IMG/VR virus record: IMGVR_UViG_3300030060_000840 | Span: 1 to 33,130 of that record | DNA length: 33,130 nt | From: a virus | Strand: one strand, 5' to 3' | Shown: positions 5,018-13,167 of the stretch, piece after piece | Layout: every line of letters starts with the position of its first letter | Numbering within the stretch: position 1 is the stretch's first letter | Program-made: the position numbers and the translations under genes | The notes under the pieces: generated by a model | The model's database searches: none | The model's input: only the letters and a program-made list of their open reading frames with translations | What the model was told of the DNA's origin: nothing

Positions 5018-5689
5018 ATGAAAGATAATTCAAAGATATTTCTAAAAGCTATAGCAAACGCATTTCTCCCTGAGTTCATGGATAGTGATGAACTAAAGAT
5101 GTCGTCGATAAGTAAAGAAACACAAGATGGACTTCAGCAGTTCTTGGATCAGCACATGGGAGATGTACCAGTTGGAACTTATAAACAGTTTACTTATAAA
5201 CATATAAACAAGTTCTTTCAGACTAAATCAATATTTGAAGGTGGTGGTGAGGGTCCAGCCAAACAACTAAAAACAATACTTGGTGGTTTTGGTGTAAGAA
5301 GAACTGACGACGGCTACAATGTAATAGATACTTATGACTTCTATCCAAGACAGAAGTTTACAAACACAGACAAGGGTGTCTTAACAGAAAATTCAAAGAA
5401 AAAGAATGTTGGATATACTGACGTTGCTCTTCAGCTTGCATACAATCTGGTGGTTGGCAATGATAGTGCTGGTGTTCTTTATGAGCCAGCGAGGATGCTT
5501 GGTGGTATTCTTATACCTGAGAATGATGACCGAAGTCCTAAAGACCCAAAGGCTAGTAATAGTTTAGCGATTGATTGGAATATATCTGAGGGTCAATCAG
5601 TTAAGCAGTCTAAACTTGCAAATGCAGTTTTATCTGCAATGCCTGTACCAAAGCAATCTAGTACATCAACTAAGAATAGGGAGAACTAA
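5018..5689 (+). CDS. Hypothetical protein upstream of terL
   Basis: 223 residues, ATG 5018; no strong ribosome site (weak AAGCTAGAG). No signal peptide or membrane segment is seen. A conserved-looking core has GPAKQLKTILGGF and VIDTYDFYPRQKF, then a Gly/Asn-rich part (LGGILIPENDD). The C-terminus is low-complexity (VPKQSSTSTKNREN). I associate YDTYDF-type motifs with uncharacterised proteins in marine podoviruses but cannot assign a role. Its position between terS and terL suggests a virion or packaging-related protein. It ends 1 nt before the next start. Confidence 0.6.
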   Translation: MKDNSKIFLKAIANAFLPEFMDSDELKMSSISKETQDGLQQFLDQHMGDVPVGTYKQFTYKHINKFFQTKSIFEGGGEGPAKQLKTILGGFGVRRTDDGYNVIDTYDFYPRQKFTNTDKGVLTENSKKKNVGYTDVALQLAYNLVVGNDSAGVLYEPARMLGGILIPENDDRSPKDPKASNSLAIDWNISEGQSVKQSKLANAVLSAMPVPKQSSTSTKNREN

Positions 5690-5690
5690 T

Positions 5691-6707
5691 ATGCCACCAA
5701 GAGGTGTTTACAAAGCAAGGCAAGAAACAAGGACAAGGCAAGCTGATCGAAGTGCAAGACCAGCAAGAGAATCTCGTTCAGATCAAAGAGAAAGAGATCG
5801 TCAAGATGCTGAAAGGAGACGACAAGAAGCACAAGCAAAAAGAGCAAGGGAAGCTGATGCAAGAAGAAAGCAAGCACAAGCTAATGCAATTATTGCTCAA
5901 AGAAAAGAGCGAGAACGTAAAGCAAGAGCAAACCAAGCAAGAAATACAATGACAAGATCAAAGCCTGTAGTAGTAAAAAGTGGTATGACAGGCAATCAAC
6001 TTGGTAGGCAAATACAAGACCCATCTGATATTCAAGCAACAATAAAAGCTGGTAAGAAATTTCAAACACAACAAAAACAAAACAATGCTGTTAAGTCGTC
6101 GACAGTAACAAAGATGTCGCCACCATTAGAAAAAGCAAGAGCAACATCTAAGAGAGGTTTGACTATTACTGGTGGTAAGATAAGTACATACTCAGGTGGT
6201 GAAAGTGGACCAAAACAAAAATCTTTGATTTACAAAGACCCTAATACTGGTTCTACAATAGCTACTAAGGAAGCAAGGACAAACATTGCAAAAGGTGGTG
6301 ACTATAATATTGTTGCTTCAACAGCAAGTAAAACACTTGGCAAAGGTATTCCAACACCGACGACAAAAGAAAGACCAGGCTTAAAAGGAACATCACCTAC
6401 TGGTATGCTCTTTAGTCCAACTACTCCATCTATATCTGCTGGTCAGATTATTGGTCAAAAGCCAAAACCAAAAACTGCTGGACCAAAAGGTTTTACAAAG
6501 AAAACTCCAACAGACTTTATGAAACAACAAGCACAGATTGTTGATAGACTTGACCAGCCATCACAGACAAAACTAGATTTATTAACTGGTGAACCAGTAA
6601 AACCAACAACACCAACTCTTCTTTCTGAGCTTACTAGAAAAAGAAAGAGAAGACAAAAGAGTGGGTTTACTGGAATCATGGCACAGATTAGAACATTGCT
6701 GGGATAA
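5691..6707 (+). CDS. Basic low-complexity Arg/Lys/Gln-rich protein
   Basis: 338 residues from ATG 5691, with AGGGAG 6 nt upstream; an in-frame upstream start at 5571 would lie inside the previous gene. Residues 8-85 are almost entirely Arg, Lys, Gln, Ala, Glu and Asp (QERDRQDAERRRQEAQAKR type), predicting a long charged helix. The rest is Thr/Pro/Gly/Lys-rich and probably disordered, ending KRKRRQKSGFTG. A nucleic-acid-binding internal virion or ejected protein is plausible. Such composition is not diagnostic, and I recognise no family. Confidence 0.6.
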   Translation: MPPRGVYKARQETRTRQADRSARPARESRSDQRERDRQDAERRRQEAQAKRAREADARRKQAQANAIIAQRKERERKARANQARNTMTRSKPVVVKSGMTGNQLGRQIQDPSDIQATIKAGKKFQTQQKQNNAVKSSTVTKMSPPLEKARATSKRGLTITGGKISTYSGGESGPKQKSLIYKDPNTGSTIATKEARTNIAKGGDYNIVASTASKTLGKGIPTPTTKERPGLKGTSPTGMLFSPTTPSISAGQIIGQKPKPKTAGPKGFTKKTPTDFMKQQAQIVDRLDQPSQTKLDLLTGEPVKPTTPTLLSELTRKRKRRQKSGFTGIMAQIRTLLG

Positions 6708-6709
6708 TT

Positions 6710-7192
6710 GTGGACCCAGTAACTGCTCTTGCAACAGCTTCAACAGCCTTCAACCTAATAAAAAAAGGCTTCCAGATGGGGAAGGATGTGGAGTCAATGT
6801 ATGGTGACATTGGAAGATGGATGGGTGCTGTTTCTGATGTCAACCATGCAGAGAAGATGTCAAAGAATCCTCCATTGTTTAAAAAATTATTTGCTGGTTC
6901 AAGTGTTGAACAGGAAGCAATGGATGCATTTGCTGCGAAAAAAAAGGCAGAAGCTATGGAAGAAGAACTGCGTAACTGGATTAATCTAACGCATGGTCCT
7001 AACGCATGGTCTGATTTATTGAAGATGCAAGCCAAGATAAGAAAGCAAAGACAAGAACAGTTATATGCACAACAAGAAATGAGAGCAAGAGTATTGAATA
7101 TAGCTGGTGTTATATTTCTCTGTACATTGGTTGGTGCTGTGATAATGTGGCTAGGATATTTATTTTATCAAAAACGAACAGGACAACTATGA
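6710..7192 (+). CDS. Helical protein with a C-terminal membrane anchor
   Basis: 160 residues from GTG 6710, two bases after the previous stop. The N-terminus is Ala/Thr-rich (VTALATASTAFNLIKKGFQM), the middle is a charged helix (AFAAKKKAEAMEEELRNWI), and a single transmembrane segment lies at ~129-152 (VLNIAGVIFLCTLVGAVIMW). A short basic tail follows. Proteins of this layout recur next to terL in marine podoviruses. A role at the membrane during lysis or DNA ejection is possible but unproven. Its TGA overlaps the next ATG (ATGA). Confidence 0.6.
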   Translation: MDPVTALATASTAFNLIKKGFQMGKDVESMYGDIGRWMGAVSDVNHAEKMSKNPPLFKKLFAGSSVEQEAMDAFAAKKKAEAMEEELRNWINLTHGPNAWSDLLKMQAKIRKQRQEQLYAQQEMRARVLNIAGVIFLCTLVGAVIMWLGYLFYQKRTGQL

Positions 7193-7383
7193 GTTTTTTA
7201 CACATACTAAAGCCTGAGGAAAGACGATTACTAAGAACCATTGTTAAAAAAATACATTTACAGTATGTACCTGATGAACATAAATCTGATAGGGAAGCTG
7301 ATAAATTAATTGCAACAATAGGTCCAGCTACAGTTGAACAACTTATAAAAGCTGGTAAAGATAACAACATTGACAACATTTAA
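7189..7383 (+). CDS. Small hypothetical protein coupled to terL
   Basis: 64 residues from ATG 7189, which overlaps the previous stop as ATGA; a longer in-frame version starting inside that gene is less likely. It is helical and basic in the first half (LKPEERRLLRTIVKKIHL) and ends with a short Ala/Lys/Asn part. It overlaps the TTG start of terL by 14 nt. Position between a membrane protein and terL suggests membership in the packaging/late cluster. No domain is recognised. Confidence 0.55.
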   Translation: MSFLHILKPEERRLLRTIVKKIHLQYVPDEHKSDREADKLIATIGPATVEQLIKAGKDNNIDNI

Positions 7384-8887
7384 GTACAAACCTGATGGTG
7401 TAGTATTAAAGGAGTTTATGAAAGATGACTCGTTCTTTAGAGGACTGCGTGGTCCAGTTGGAAGTGGAAAGTCGGTGGCGTGTTGTGTCGAAGTCTTTAG
7501 ACGAGCATTGGCACAGAAAAAAAACGAAAAGGGTATTCGTAAATCGAGGTGGGCGATTATTAGAAATACCAATCCACAACTTAGGACAACGACAATCAAA
7601 ACATGGTTAGATTGGTTTCCAGAAAATACATGGGGTAAGTTTAGATGGGAAGTTCCATATACTCACTTTATAAGCAAAGGTGATTTAGAACTAGAAGTTA
7701 TATTTCTAGCACTTGATAGACCAGAAGATGTAAAGAAACTACTGTCATTAGAACTAACTGGTATATGGATAAACGAAGCAAGAGAAATACCAAAGAGTAT
7801 TGTTGATGCTTGTACAATGCGTGTTGGTCGTTTTCCATCTATGAGAGAGGGAGGTCCAAGCTGGTCAGGTATAATCTGTGATACTAATGCACCTGAGGAA
7901 GATCACTGGTGGGCGATTATGTCAGGTGAAGTACCAGTACCAGATCATATTCCAAAAGAAGAAATAAAGATGCTGGTCAAACCTGATAACTGGTTATTCT
8001 TTACACAGCCACCAGGAATGTTGGAAAAGAAAAACGAAGATGGTACTGTCGTCGACTATAAAGAAAACAGTAAAGCAGAAAACAGAAAAAACCTTTTGAG
8101 TACATACTATGAGAATACTGTCAAAGGTAAAACAAAGTCTTGGATAGATGTATATGTAATGAACAAACTTGGTAGTATCTCTGATGGTAAACCAATATAT
8201 CCAATGTTTGTAGGAGATACTCATGTATCAAAAGAAGAAATACCAGTAGCAGATGGTCAGCCAGTATATATTGGATTAGACTTTGGACTTACTCCAGCTG
8301 GGATATTTGCACAGAAAGTAAGAGGTCGTTGGTTAATACAAGCTGAGATAGTTGCTTTTGATATGGGTATAGTAAGGTTCTCTGAACTGTTGAGAGAAGA
8401 GATTGCAACTAAATATTTAAACTGTGAAGCACTGATATATGGTGATCCAAGTGGTGACTTCAGGGCGCAAACAGATGAAAGCACACCATTTCAAATACTC
8501 AGAGGTGCTGGATTGAGAGCATTACCAGCACCATCTAATGATGTATCTCTAAGAATAGAAGCTGTAAATAAATCATTGATGAAGATGGTTGAGGGTGTAC
8601 CAGCATTTATGGTTGACTATCGCTGTCGACAGCTAATAAAAGGTTTTGAGGGTGGATACCAATATAGAAGATTACAAGTATCAGGTGAAAGATTTGATGA
8701 CAAACCTGATAAAAATATGTATTCACATATACATGATGCACTTCAATATCTTATGTTGGGTGCTGGTGAGGGTAGATCAATCATAGGAAACAATAAACCA
8801 CTACGATCATTTAATGCAAAACCTGAGTTTGATGTTTTTCGTCGACGACCAAAACAAAGAAGAGTTGGCTTGTGGTCACGGATGTAG
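7370..8887 (+). CDS. terL: Terminase large subunit (ATPase and nuclease)
   Basis: 505 residues from TTG 7370 (ATG 7418 would remove 16 residues but still keep the ATPase). Walker A is GPVGSGKS at residues 28-35, and a Walker B-like strand is LTGIWINEAREI near 130. The RNase-H-fold nuclease has acidic motifs YIGLDFGLTPAG near 305, YGDPSGDF near 363 and HIHDALQYL near 463. It powers DNA translocation into the prohead at the portal and cuts the concatemer. Length and motif order match T7/P22-like large terminases. It is followed by a 90-nt gap with TTTGTGCGTGG, then the portal group. Confidence 0.93.
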   Translation: MTTFKYKPDGVVLKEFMKDDSFFRGLRGPVGSGKSVACCVEVFRRALAQKKNEKGIRKSRWAIIRNTNPQLRTTTIKTWLDWFPENTWGKFRWEVPYTHFISKGDLELEVIFLALDRPEDVKKLLSLELTGIWINEAREIPKSIVDACTMRVGRFPSMREGGPSWSGIICDTNAPEEDHWWAIMSGEVPVPDHIPKEEIKMLVKPDNWLFFTQPPGMLEKKNEDGTVVDYKENSKAENRKNLLSTYYENTVKGKTKSWIDVYVMNKLGSISDGKPIYPMFVGDTHVSKEEIPVADGQPVYIGLDFGLTPAGIFAQKVRGRWLIQAEIVAFDMGIVRFSELLREEIATKYLNCEALIYGDPSGDFRAQTDESTPFQILRGAGLRALPAPSNDVSLRIEAVNKSLMKMVEGVPAFMVDYRCRQLIKGFEGGYQYRRLQVSGERFDDKPDKNMYSHIHDALQYLMLGAGEGRSIIGNNKPLRSFNAKPEFDVFRRRPKQRRVGLWSRM

Positions 8888-8935
8888 TTAGGTTAAGAGT
8901 GTTTTTATTAATATATGGATTAGCTATGTATCATT

Positions 8936-8946
8936 TTTGTGCGTGG
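8936..8946 (+). promoter_or_regulatory. TTTGTGCGTGG element, copy 2
   Basis: One mismatch to the other three copies. It lies in the gap after terL, 31 nt before the start of the small gene that precedes the portal. Confidence 0.35.
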
Positions 8947-8977
8947 CTAAAGTCATTTGAATGGAGTATCGAAAATT

Positions 8978-9190
8978 ATGTGTTTTTTTAAAAGTCCTAA
9001 AATGGTAATGCCTGAACCCAAAGTCGATCCTGAAATCGAAAAGCAAAAGGCTGAAGAAAAGAAAAGACAAGAAGCAGAGAAAAAGAAACAAGAAGAGTTT
9101 AACAAAAAGGTTTCTGCTGGAAAAGTTGGTCGTCGATCACTTATATCAGGACAATCAGGTGGTATCGGATATTATAAGGACCCAATGTAA
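8978..9190 (+). CDS. Small Lys/Glu-rich protein preceding the portal
   Basis: 70 residues from ATG 8978; GGAG lies 10 nt upstream, which favours it over an in-frame TTG at 8957. It begins MCFFKSPKMVMPEPK, then has a highly charged helix (residues ~20-43, EKQKAEEKKRQEAEKKKQEE) and ends GGIGYYKDPM. Short MCFFKSPK-type proteins next to the connector gene are common in T7-like and other marine phages. The Cys at position 2 is not in a normal lipobox. The stop shares a base with the portal start (TAATG), so the two are coupled. Likely a minor head or connector accessory. Confidence 0.65.
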   Translation: MCFFKSPKMVMPEPKVDPEIEKQKAEEKKRQEAEKKKQEEFNKKVSAGKVGRRSLISGQSGGIGYYKDPM

Positions 9191-10761
9191 TGGTTGAAGT
9201 AAATACAATTACACCAATCAATACTGGTGCTGATAAACCAGTAGATAATTTATTAAGAAGATATGAAAGAGCAAAGTCACTTAGAGATAATTGGACATCA
9301 TTGTTTGAAGAATGTTATGAGTATGCTCTTCCACAAAGAGAAAGTTTTTATGCAGAAACACCTGGTCAAAGAAGAGATGATAAAATCTTTGATGAAACTG
9401 CCGTCGTCGGTGTACAAGAATTTGCATCAAGGTTGCAATCAGGTCTTGTACCAAACTTTGCAAGATGGGCTGACTTTATTGCTGGTTCAGAAGTACCTGA
9501 AGAACAAAGAGATGAAGTTAATTCTCAACTGCAAGGAGTAACAGATTATGTATTTGAGATTCTACAGAACAGTAACTTTGCTCAAGAAGTCCACGAGTCG
9601 TTTCTTGACTGTGCTGTTGGAACTGGTGTTCTATTATGCGAAGAAGGTGATGCAGTTAATCCTGTTAGGTTTTCAGCAATTCCATTACCTCATGTTGTCT
9701 TGGATGTCGGTCCTGATGACAGAGTTGACTCAATATATAGAGAACGTCAAATTAGGGGTGGACAGCTTTTGGTTGCGTATCCGAAAGCTATTATTCCGCA
9801 AAAAATAAAAGAAGCAGTCCTTAGAAGTCCTGAAGAAAAAAGAAAGATACTAGAAATAGTATATAGAGATTATTCTAGAATTAATGTTATGGCTCATAAA
9901 TATTGCGTTATTGATCTTGAGACAAAACAAAAGATTTTAGATGAACAGTATGAGGGTGTTGGTTCATGTCCTATAATAGCTTATCGCTGGTCGAAAGCAT
10001 CTGGGGAGGTTTATGGGAGAGGTCCATTAATCAATGCCCTCAGTGCAATCAAGACTACCAACCTTACTATTGAACTTATATTAGAAAATGCACAGATGGC
10101 TATATCAGGTATCTATCAGATGGAAGATGATGGAGTTATAAATCCTGATAATGTTTCATTAGTGCCAGGCACTGTGATTCCTAAGTCGCCTGGTTCTGCT
10201 GGATTACAGCCAATAGCAACTGCTGGTAGATTTGATGTCGCTGATCTTGTGTTAAATGATATGCGTAATAATATAAAAAGAGCATTGTATAATGATATGC
10301 TTGGTGATCCAAACAGAACACCAGCTAGTGCTACAGAGATTGCTGAAAGAATGGCTGATCTATCAAGACGTATAGGTTCTGCTTTCGGTCGATTACAAGC
10401 TGAACTTGTAACACCAGTATTACAAAGAGTTGTACATATACTAAAAAAACAAGGTCGTATTGAGATACCTACAATCAATGGTAGAGAAGTAAAAGTAAGG
10501 TCTGTATCTCCATTAGCACAAGCACAGGCACAACAGGATATAGTTTCTGTCGACAGATTCTTAGAATTAGTTGGTGGTAGATTTGGACCACAGATGATTA
10601 ACTTGTTAATAGACAGTGAAGAAACATCTATACATCTAGCAAGAAAGTTTGGTGTTCCTGATAATCTCATAAGAGATAAAGCAAGTCGTGAAGAGATAAT
10701 CAGAATGACAGCACAGCTTGCTCAACAACAACAGCAACAACCTATGATGCCTGAAGAGTAA
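9190..10761 (+). CDS. Head-tail connector (portal) protein, T7 gp8-like
   Basis: 523 residues, close to the length of T7 gp8. The N-terminus LLRRYERAKSLRDNWTSLFE, then CYEYALPQRESFY, is the signature of podoviral head-tail connectors; FASRLQSGLVPNFARWADF follows. The helix LRNRT-like stretch appears as NDMLGDPNRTPASATEI, with ERMADLSRRIGSAFGRL after it. The C-terminus is Gln-rich (AQQQQQQPMM). It forms the dodecameric ring through which DNA is packaged and ejected. It starts by TAATG overlap with the upstream gene and ends the same way with the next. Confidence 0.93.
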   Translation: MVEVNTITPINTGADKPVDNLLRRYERAKSLRDNWTSLFEECYEYALPQRESFYAETPGQRRDDKIFDETAVVGVQEFASRLQSGLVPNFARWADFIAGSEVPEEQRDEVNSQLQGVTDYVFEILQNSNFAQEVHESFLDCAVGTGVLLCEEGDAVNPVRFSAIPLPHVVLDVGPDDRVDSIYRERQIRGGQLLVAYPKAIIPQKIKEAVLRSPEEKRKILEIVYRDYSRINVMAHKYCVIDLETKQKILDEQYEGVGSCPIIAYRWSKASGEVYGRGPLINALSAIKTTNLTIELILENAQMAISGIYQMEDDGVINPDNVSLVPGTVIPKSPGSAGLQPIATAGRFDVADLVLNDMRNNIKRALYNDMLGDPNRTPASATEIAERMADLSRRIGSAFGRLQAELVTPVLQRVVHILKKQGRIEIPTINGREVKVRSVSPLAQAQAQQDIVSVDRFLELVGGRFGPQMINLLIDSEETSIHLARKFGVPDNLIRDKASREEIIRMTAQLAQQQQQQPMMPEE

Positions 10762-11027
10762 TGGCAACTCCAGCTTGGCAAAGAAAAGAAGGAAAAAATC
10801 CTGAAGGTGGATTAAATGCAAAAGGTCGTGCTTCTTACAATGCCAAAGGTGGTAATCTTAAACCACCAGTATCAAAAGAACAAGCTAAGAAAAGTCCAAA
10901 GTCTGCAAAACGTAGAAAGAGTTTTTGTGCTAGAATGAGAGGTATGAAAAGAAAATTAACTTCTGCTAAAACAGCAAACGATCCCAATAGCAGAATTAAT
11001 AAATCACTTCGTAAATGGGATTGTTAA
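10761..11027 (+). CDS. DUF6321-like small basic protein
   Basis: 88 residues with the recognisable opening TPAWQRKEGKNPEGGLNAKG and RASYNAKGG, then RRKSFCARMRGM and RINKSLRKWDC. This is the layout of the DUF6321 family found in many marine phages. It is strongly basic, with paired Cys residues (one central, one terminal). Function is unknown; the conserved place between portal and scaffold suggests a minor virion or DNA-contact protein. It begins by TAATG overlap with the portal gene. Confidence 0.8.
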   Translation: MATPAWQRKEGKNPEGGLNAKGRASYNAKGGNLKPPVSKEQAKKSPKSAKRRKSFCARMRGMKRKLTSAKTANDPNSRINKSLRKWDC

Positions 11028-11039
11028 AGGAGAAAAACT

Positions 11040-11189
11040 ATGCCAATGGGTAAAGGAACATATGGTTCACAAAAAGGTAGACCATCAAAAAATCAAATGC
11101 TAACTGGTAAACAAAAGAACTTACCTGAAGCATTAAAGAAAAAAATCATGGCTTCAAAGATGAAGAAGAAGAAAAATGGCAGTAAATGA
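11040..11189 (+). CDS. 49-residue Lys-rich small protein (PMGKGTYGS type)
   Basis: ATG 11040, with GGAG 7 nt upstream. The protein opens MPMGKGTYGSQKGRPSKNQM and ends with a Lys-rich tail (MKKKKNGSK). Short MGKGTYGS..GRP proteins accompany DUF6321-like genes in marine podoviruses. It is highly basic, so nucleic-acid binding or packaging with DNA is plausible, but untested. Its 3' end overlaps the next gene by 14 nt. The translation was read directly; the frame is too short for usual length cut-offs. Confidence 0.7.
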   Translation: MPMGKGTYGSQKGRPSKNQMLTGKQKNLPEALKKKIMASKMKKKKNGSK

Positions 11190-11343
11190 AGCTGGCAACT
11201 ATACCAAGCCAGCAATGCGTAAAAGAATATTCGCAAGAATAAAGGCTGGTGGCAAAGGTGGAAAGCCTGGTCAATGGTCTGCTCGTAAAGCACAAATGTT
11301 AGCATTAGCATATAAGAAAGCTGGTGGTGGCTATACCTCATGA
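11176..11343 (+). CDS. 55-residue basic protein (KAGGKGGKPGQWSARKAQ type)
   Basis: ATG 11176, inside the end of the previous gene. The product MAVNEAGNYTKPAMRKRIFA, then RIKAGGKGGKPGQWSARKAQ and MLALAYKKAGGGYTS, is a form I recognise as a recurrent small protein in marine phages and environmental viral contigs. It is very basic with Gly-rich turns. Function is unknown. The TGA overlaps the next start (ATGA), giving a three-gene overlapping chain. Confidence 0.7.
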   Translation: MAVNEAGNYTKPAMRKRIFARIKAGGKGGKPGQWSARKAQMLALAYKKAGGGYTS

Positions 11344-11594
11344 AGAAACCTCAACGATCCTTAGTTGCATGGACTAAACAGAAATGGCGAACCAAAAGTG
11401 GTAAGCCGTCGACACAAGGAAAAGATGCAACTGGAGAAAGATATTTACCTTCCTCTGCAATTAGTGCATTATCTGACGAAGAGTACGCAAGGTCAACTAG
11501 AGCAAAACGTCGTGCCATTAAAAAAGGCAAACAGTTTTCTAAACAACCAAAACGTATTTCGGATAAAACTAAATCGCATAGGAAGTTTACATGA
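11340..11594 (+). CDS. DUF5872-like small basic protein
   Basis: 84 residues, ATG 11340 overlapping the previous stop. The sequence KKPQRSLVAWTKQKWRTKSG, then KPSTQGKDATGERYLP, SSAISALSDEEYARSTRAKR and GKQFSKQPKRI, matches the compact basic family I know as DUF5872. It is found in marine phages and some large viruses. It is likely nucleic-acid-binding; there is no proven role. It ends 4 nt into the next start (ATGA). Confidence 0.75.
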   Translation: MKKPQRSLVAWTKQKWRTKSGKPSTQGKDATGERYLPSSAISALSDEEYARSTRAKRRAIKKGKQFSKQPKRISDKTKSHRKFT

Positions 11595-11917
11595 CAAATA
11601 ATATCGGAATTGATGGATTCCCAAGATCAAAAGAAAATGATGAAATGATTTCAGATGCTGTTGGTAGTTGTTTTTCTACACCAATAGGTCAAGAAGTCTT
11701 GAAATATCTTAAAAGTATAACTATAGAAATGGTAGCTGGACCTGATATAACAGATGCAAAGCTACGTCACCTTGAGGGTCAGCGATATATTGTAGGGATA
11801 ATTGAACGCAGAATTGTTCATAATCATGGAGTAAAGAATGGAAGAAGCGACACAGACAGTAGTAAACGATCAGACGGACTCTTCAACAAGCCAAGAAGTG
11901 GAACAAACAAGACCTGA
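11591..11917 (+). CDS. Bbp19-like phage protein
   Basis: 108 residues. The core CFSTPIGQEVLKYLKSITIE, MVAGPDITDAKLRHLEGQRY and IVGIIERRI is the Bbp19-type domain found between portal and scaffold genes in podoviruses. The last ~30 residues (NGRSDTDSSKRSDGLFNKPR) are read from DNA that also encodes the scaffold N-terminus in another frame: an 80-nt overlap. The tail is probably unconstrained. Function is unknown but it is part of the head assembly cluster. Confidence 0.75.
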   Translation: MTNNIGIDGFPRSKENDEMISDAVGSCFSTPIGQEVLKYLKSITIEMVAGPDITDAKLRHLEGQRYIVGIIERRIVHNHGVKNGRSDTDSSKRSDGLFNKPRSGTNKT

Positions 11918-12557
11918 ATGGTTGCCTGAAAAGTTTGAAACACCTGAAAGTTTAGTTCAAAGTTATGGTGAATTAGAAAGTAAGATTGGTCAAAAAGATG
12001 AAACTGTAAGAGATCAGTTCCTACAAGAACTTGAACAAGAGTTCTATAATGGTAGACCAGCATCAGTTGGTGATTACAAAATACCTGAAAGCATTGATGA
12101 AGAACTAGCCCAAGATAATGAAATGTTTAACTGGTGGGCTAATGAAGCATTTGAAAATGGTTATTCACAAGAAGAGTTTGAAGCTGGTATAGGAAAGTTT
12201 GCTGAGTTTATGAATAGTATGCAACCTGACATTGAAGCTGAGAAAGCAAAGTTAGGTGATAATGCTCAAGCAAGACTTGATGCAGTAACTTTGTGGACAC
12301 AGAATAACTTTAATGAAGAAGAGTTTGGTGCAATACAAAATCTTGCTTCAACTGCTGAAGGCATTGGTGTTCTTGAAAAAATAATGGAGATGCAAAAAAA
12401 TAGTAGTCTTGGTGGTAATGGAACTCAACCAGCTACATTAAATCAAGATGACTTAGATGAAATGATGCGTGATCCTAGATATTGGAAGCCTGGTGAAAGA
12501 GATCAAAACTTTGTCAATAAAGTAACTGATGGTTTCAATAAACTGTATGGTTCGTAA
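11838..12557 (+). CDS. Capsid scaffolding protein, T7 gp9-like
   Basis: 239 residues and very acidic, as scaffolds are. The N-terminus is disordered (Thr/Gln/Glu/Ser), then RPEWLPEKFETPESLVQSYG, the usual start of the podoviral scaffold domain, then long helices with SQEEFEAGIGKFAEFM. The C-terminus (REDQ-like PGERDQNFVNKVTDGFNKLY) is the capsid-contacting helical tail. It directs prohead assembly and leaves before or during packaging. It lies two genes upstream of the major capsid protein, as in T7-like phages, and overlaps the next gene by 11 nt. Confidence 0.85.
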   Translation: MEEATQTVVNDQTDSSTSQEVEQTRPEWLPEKFETPESLVQSYGELESKIGQKDETVRDQFLQELEQEFYNGRPASVGDYKIPESIDEELAQDNEMFNWWANEAFENGYSQEEFEAGIGKFAEFMNSMQPDIEAEKAKLGDNAQARLDAVTLWTQNNFNEEEFGAIQNLASTAEGIGVLEKIMEMQKNSSLGGNGTQPATLNQDDLDEMMRDPRYWKPGERDQNFVNKVTDGFNKLYGS

Positions 12558-13059
12558 CTATACAGCTACGATAGGAAGAATTGATATTGTTTCTTCAACA
12601 AGTGAAGATGCAAAGTATCTACAAGAAAATCTAAGACCTGAGGATGTTCGTGAATGTATCATTCATGGTGTTTCACCTAATCGTGCATTACATATGCCAC
12701 TAGTCGATAAAGGCTGTAAAACATTTACAGCACTTGTCGACGACATTCCTATATGTATGTTTGGTACAATGCAGTATTCAAACAACAGTAGCTTTGCTTC
12801 TATATGGTTACTTGGCAGTAAAGATATAGAAAAAAACCACTTTAGTTTTTTAAAAGCATCACGAGAGATTATTGAACTTTTACAAAAAGATTATGAGGTG
12901 TTAGAAAATGTTGTACCATCAGATCATAAAAGAACAATAACTTGGTTAGCTTGGCTTGGGTTTAGTTTTTATTCTGTACCAGTATATGTAAATAGTTTTG
13001 AGTGTTTACGTTTTGTGCGTTGTCAAGAAGGTTTAGAAATGCCAATGCTTAATTCGTAA
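12547..13059 (+). CDS. DUF2833 / T7 gp13-like GNAT-fold protein
   Basis: 170 residues from ATG 12547, inside the scaffold 3' end. The fold pattern is N-acetyltransferase-like: SEDAKYLQENLRPEDVRECI, then a strand pair (TFTALVDDIPICMFGTMQY), SFASIWLLGS, a long helix and ITWLAWLGFSFYS near the end. T7 gp13 (internal virion protein A) and DUF2833 proteins share this pattern and are needed for virion maturation. Placement between scaffold and capsid differs from T7 but is seen in related marine podoviruses. Catalytic activity is not implied. Confidence 0.7.
   Translation: MVRNYTATIGRIDIVSSTSEDAKYLQENLRPEDVRECIIHGVSPNRALHMPLVDKGCKTFTALVDDIPICMFGTMQYSNNSSFASIWLLGSKDIEKNHFSFLKASREIIELLQKDYEVLENVVPSDHKRTITWLAWLGFSFYSVPVYVNSFECLRFVRCQEGLEMPMLNS
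13012..13022 (+). promoter_or_regulatory. TTTGTGCGTTG element, copy 3
   Basis: Lies within the last codons of the gp13-like gene, 146 nt upstream of the major capsid gene. A 108-nt non-coding gap follows before the capsid start, the longest gap in the head cluster. A separate promoter for the highly expressed capsid gene would be expected here. Confidence 0.4.
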
Positions 13060-13167
13060 TGACCCAATGTATGCTGAAAGACCTTTTTAAAGATAATCTT
13101 AATGAAGCTGAAAGTTGGACAATCATCTGCAAACTGATAAATTTTAACTTTTTAAAGGAGACAATCA

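Noticed and set aside
5571-5690. Upstream extension of the basic low-complexity gene
   Set aside because: It would lie inside the preceding gene; ATG 5691 has a good AGGGAG site right after that gene's stop.
8617-8630. CTGTCGACAG palindrome as a special operator
   Set aside because: It occurs within terL coding sequence; a related GTCGACAG is at 10548 in the portal gene, and both fit the general GTCGAC enrichment rather than a separate site.
10116-10670. 184-residue minus-strand open frame
   Set aside because: Lies wholly antisense to the portal gene, with Ser/Cys-rich composition and no ribosome site; a shadow frame.
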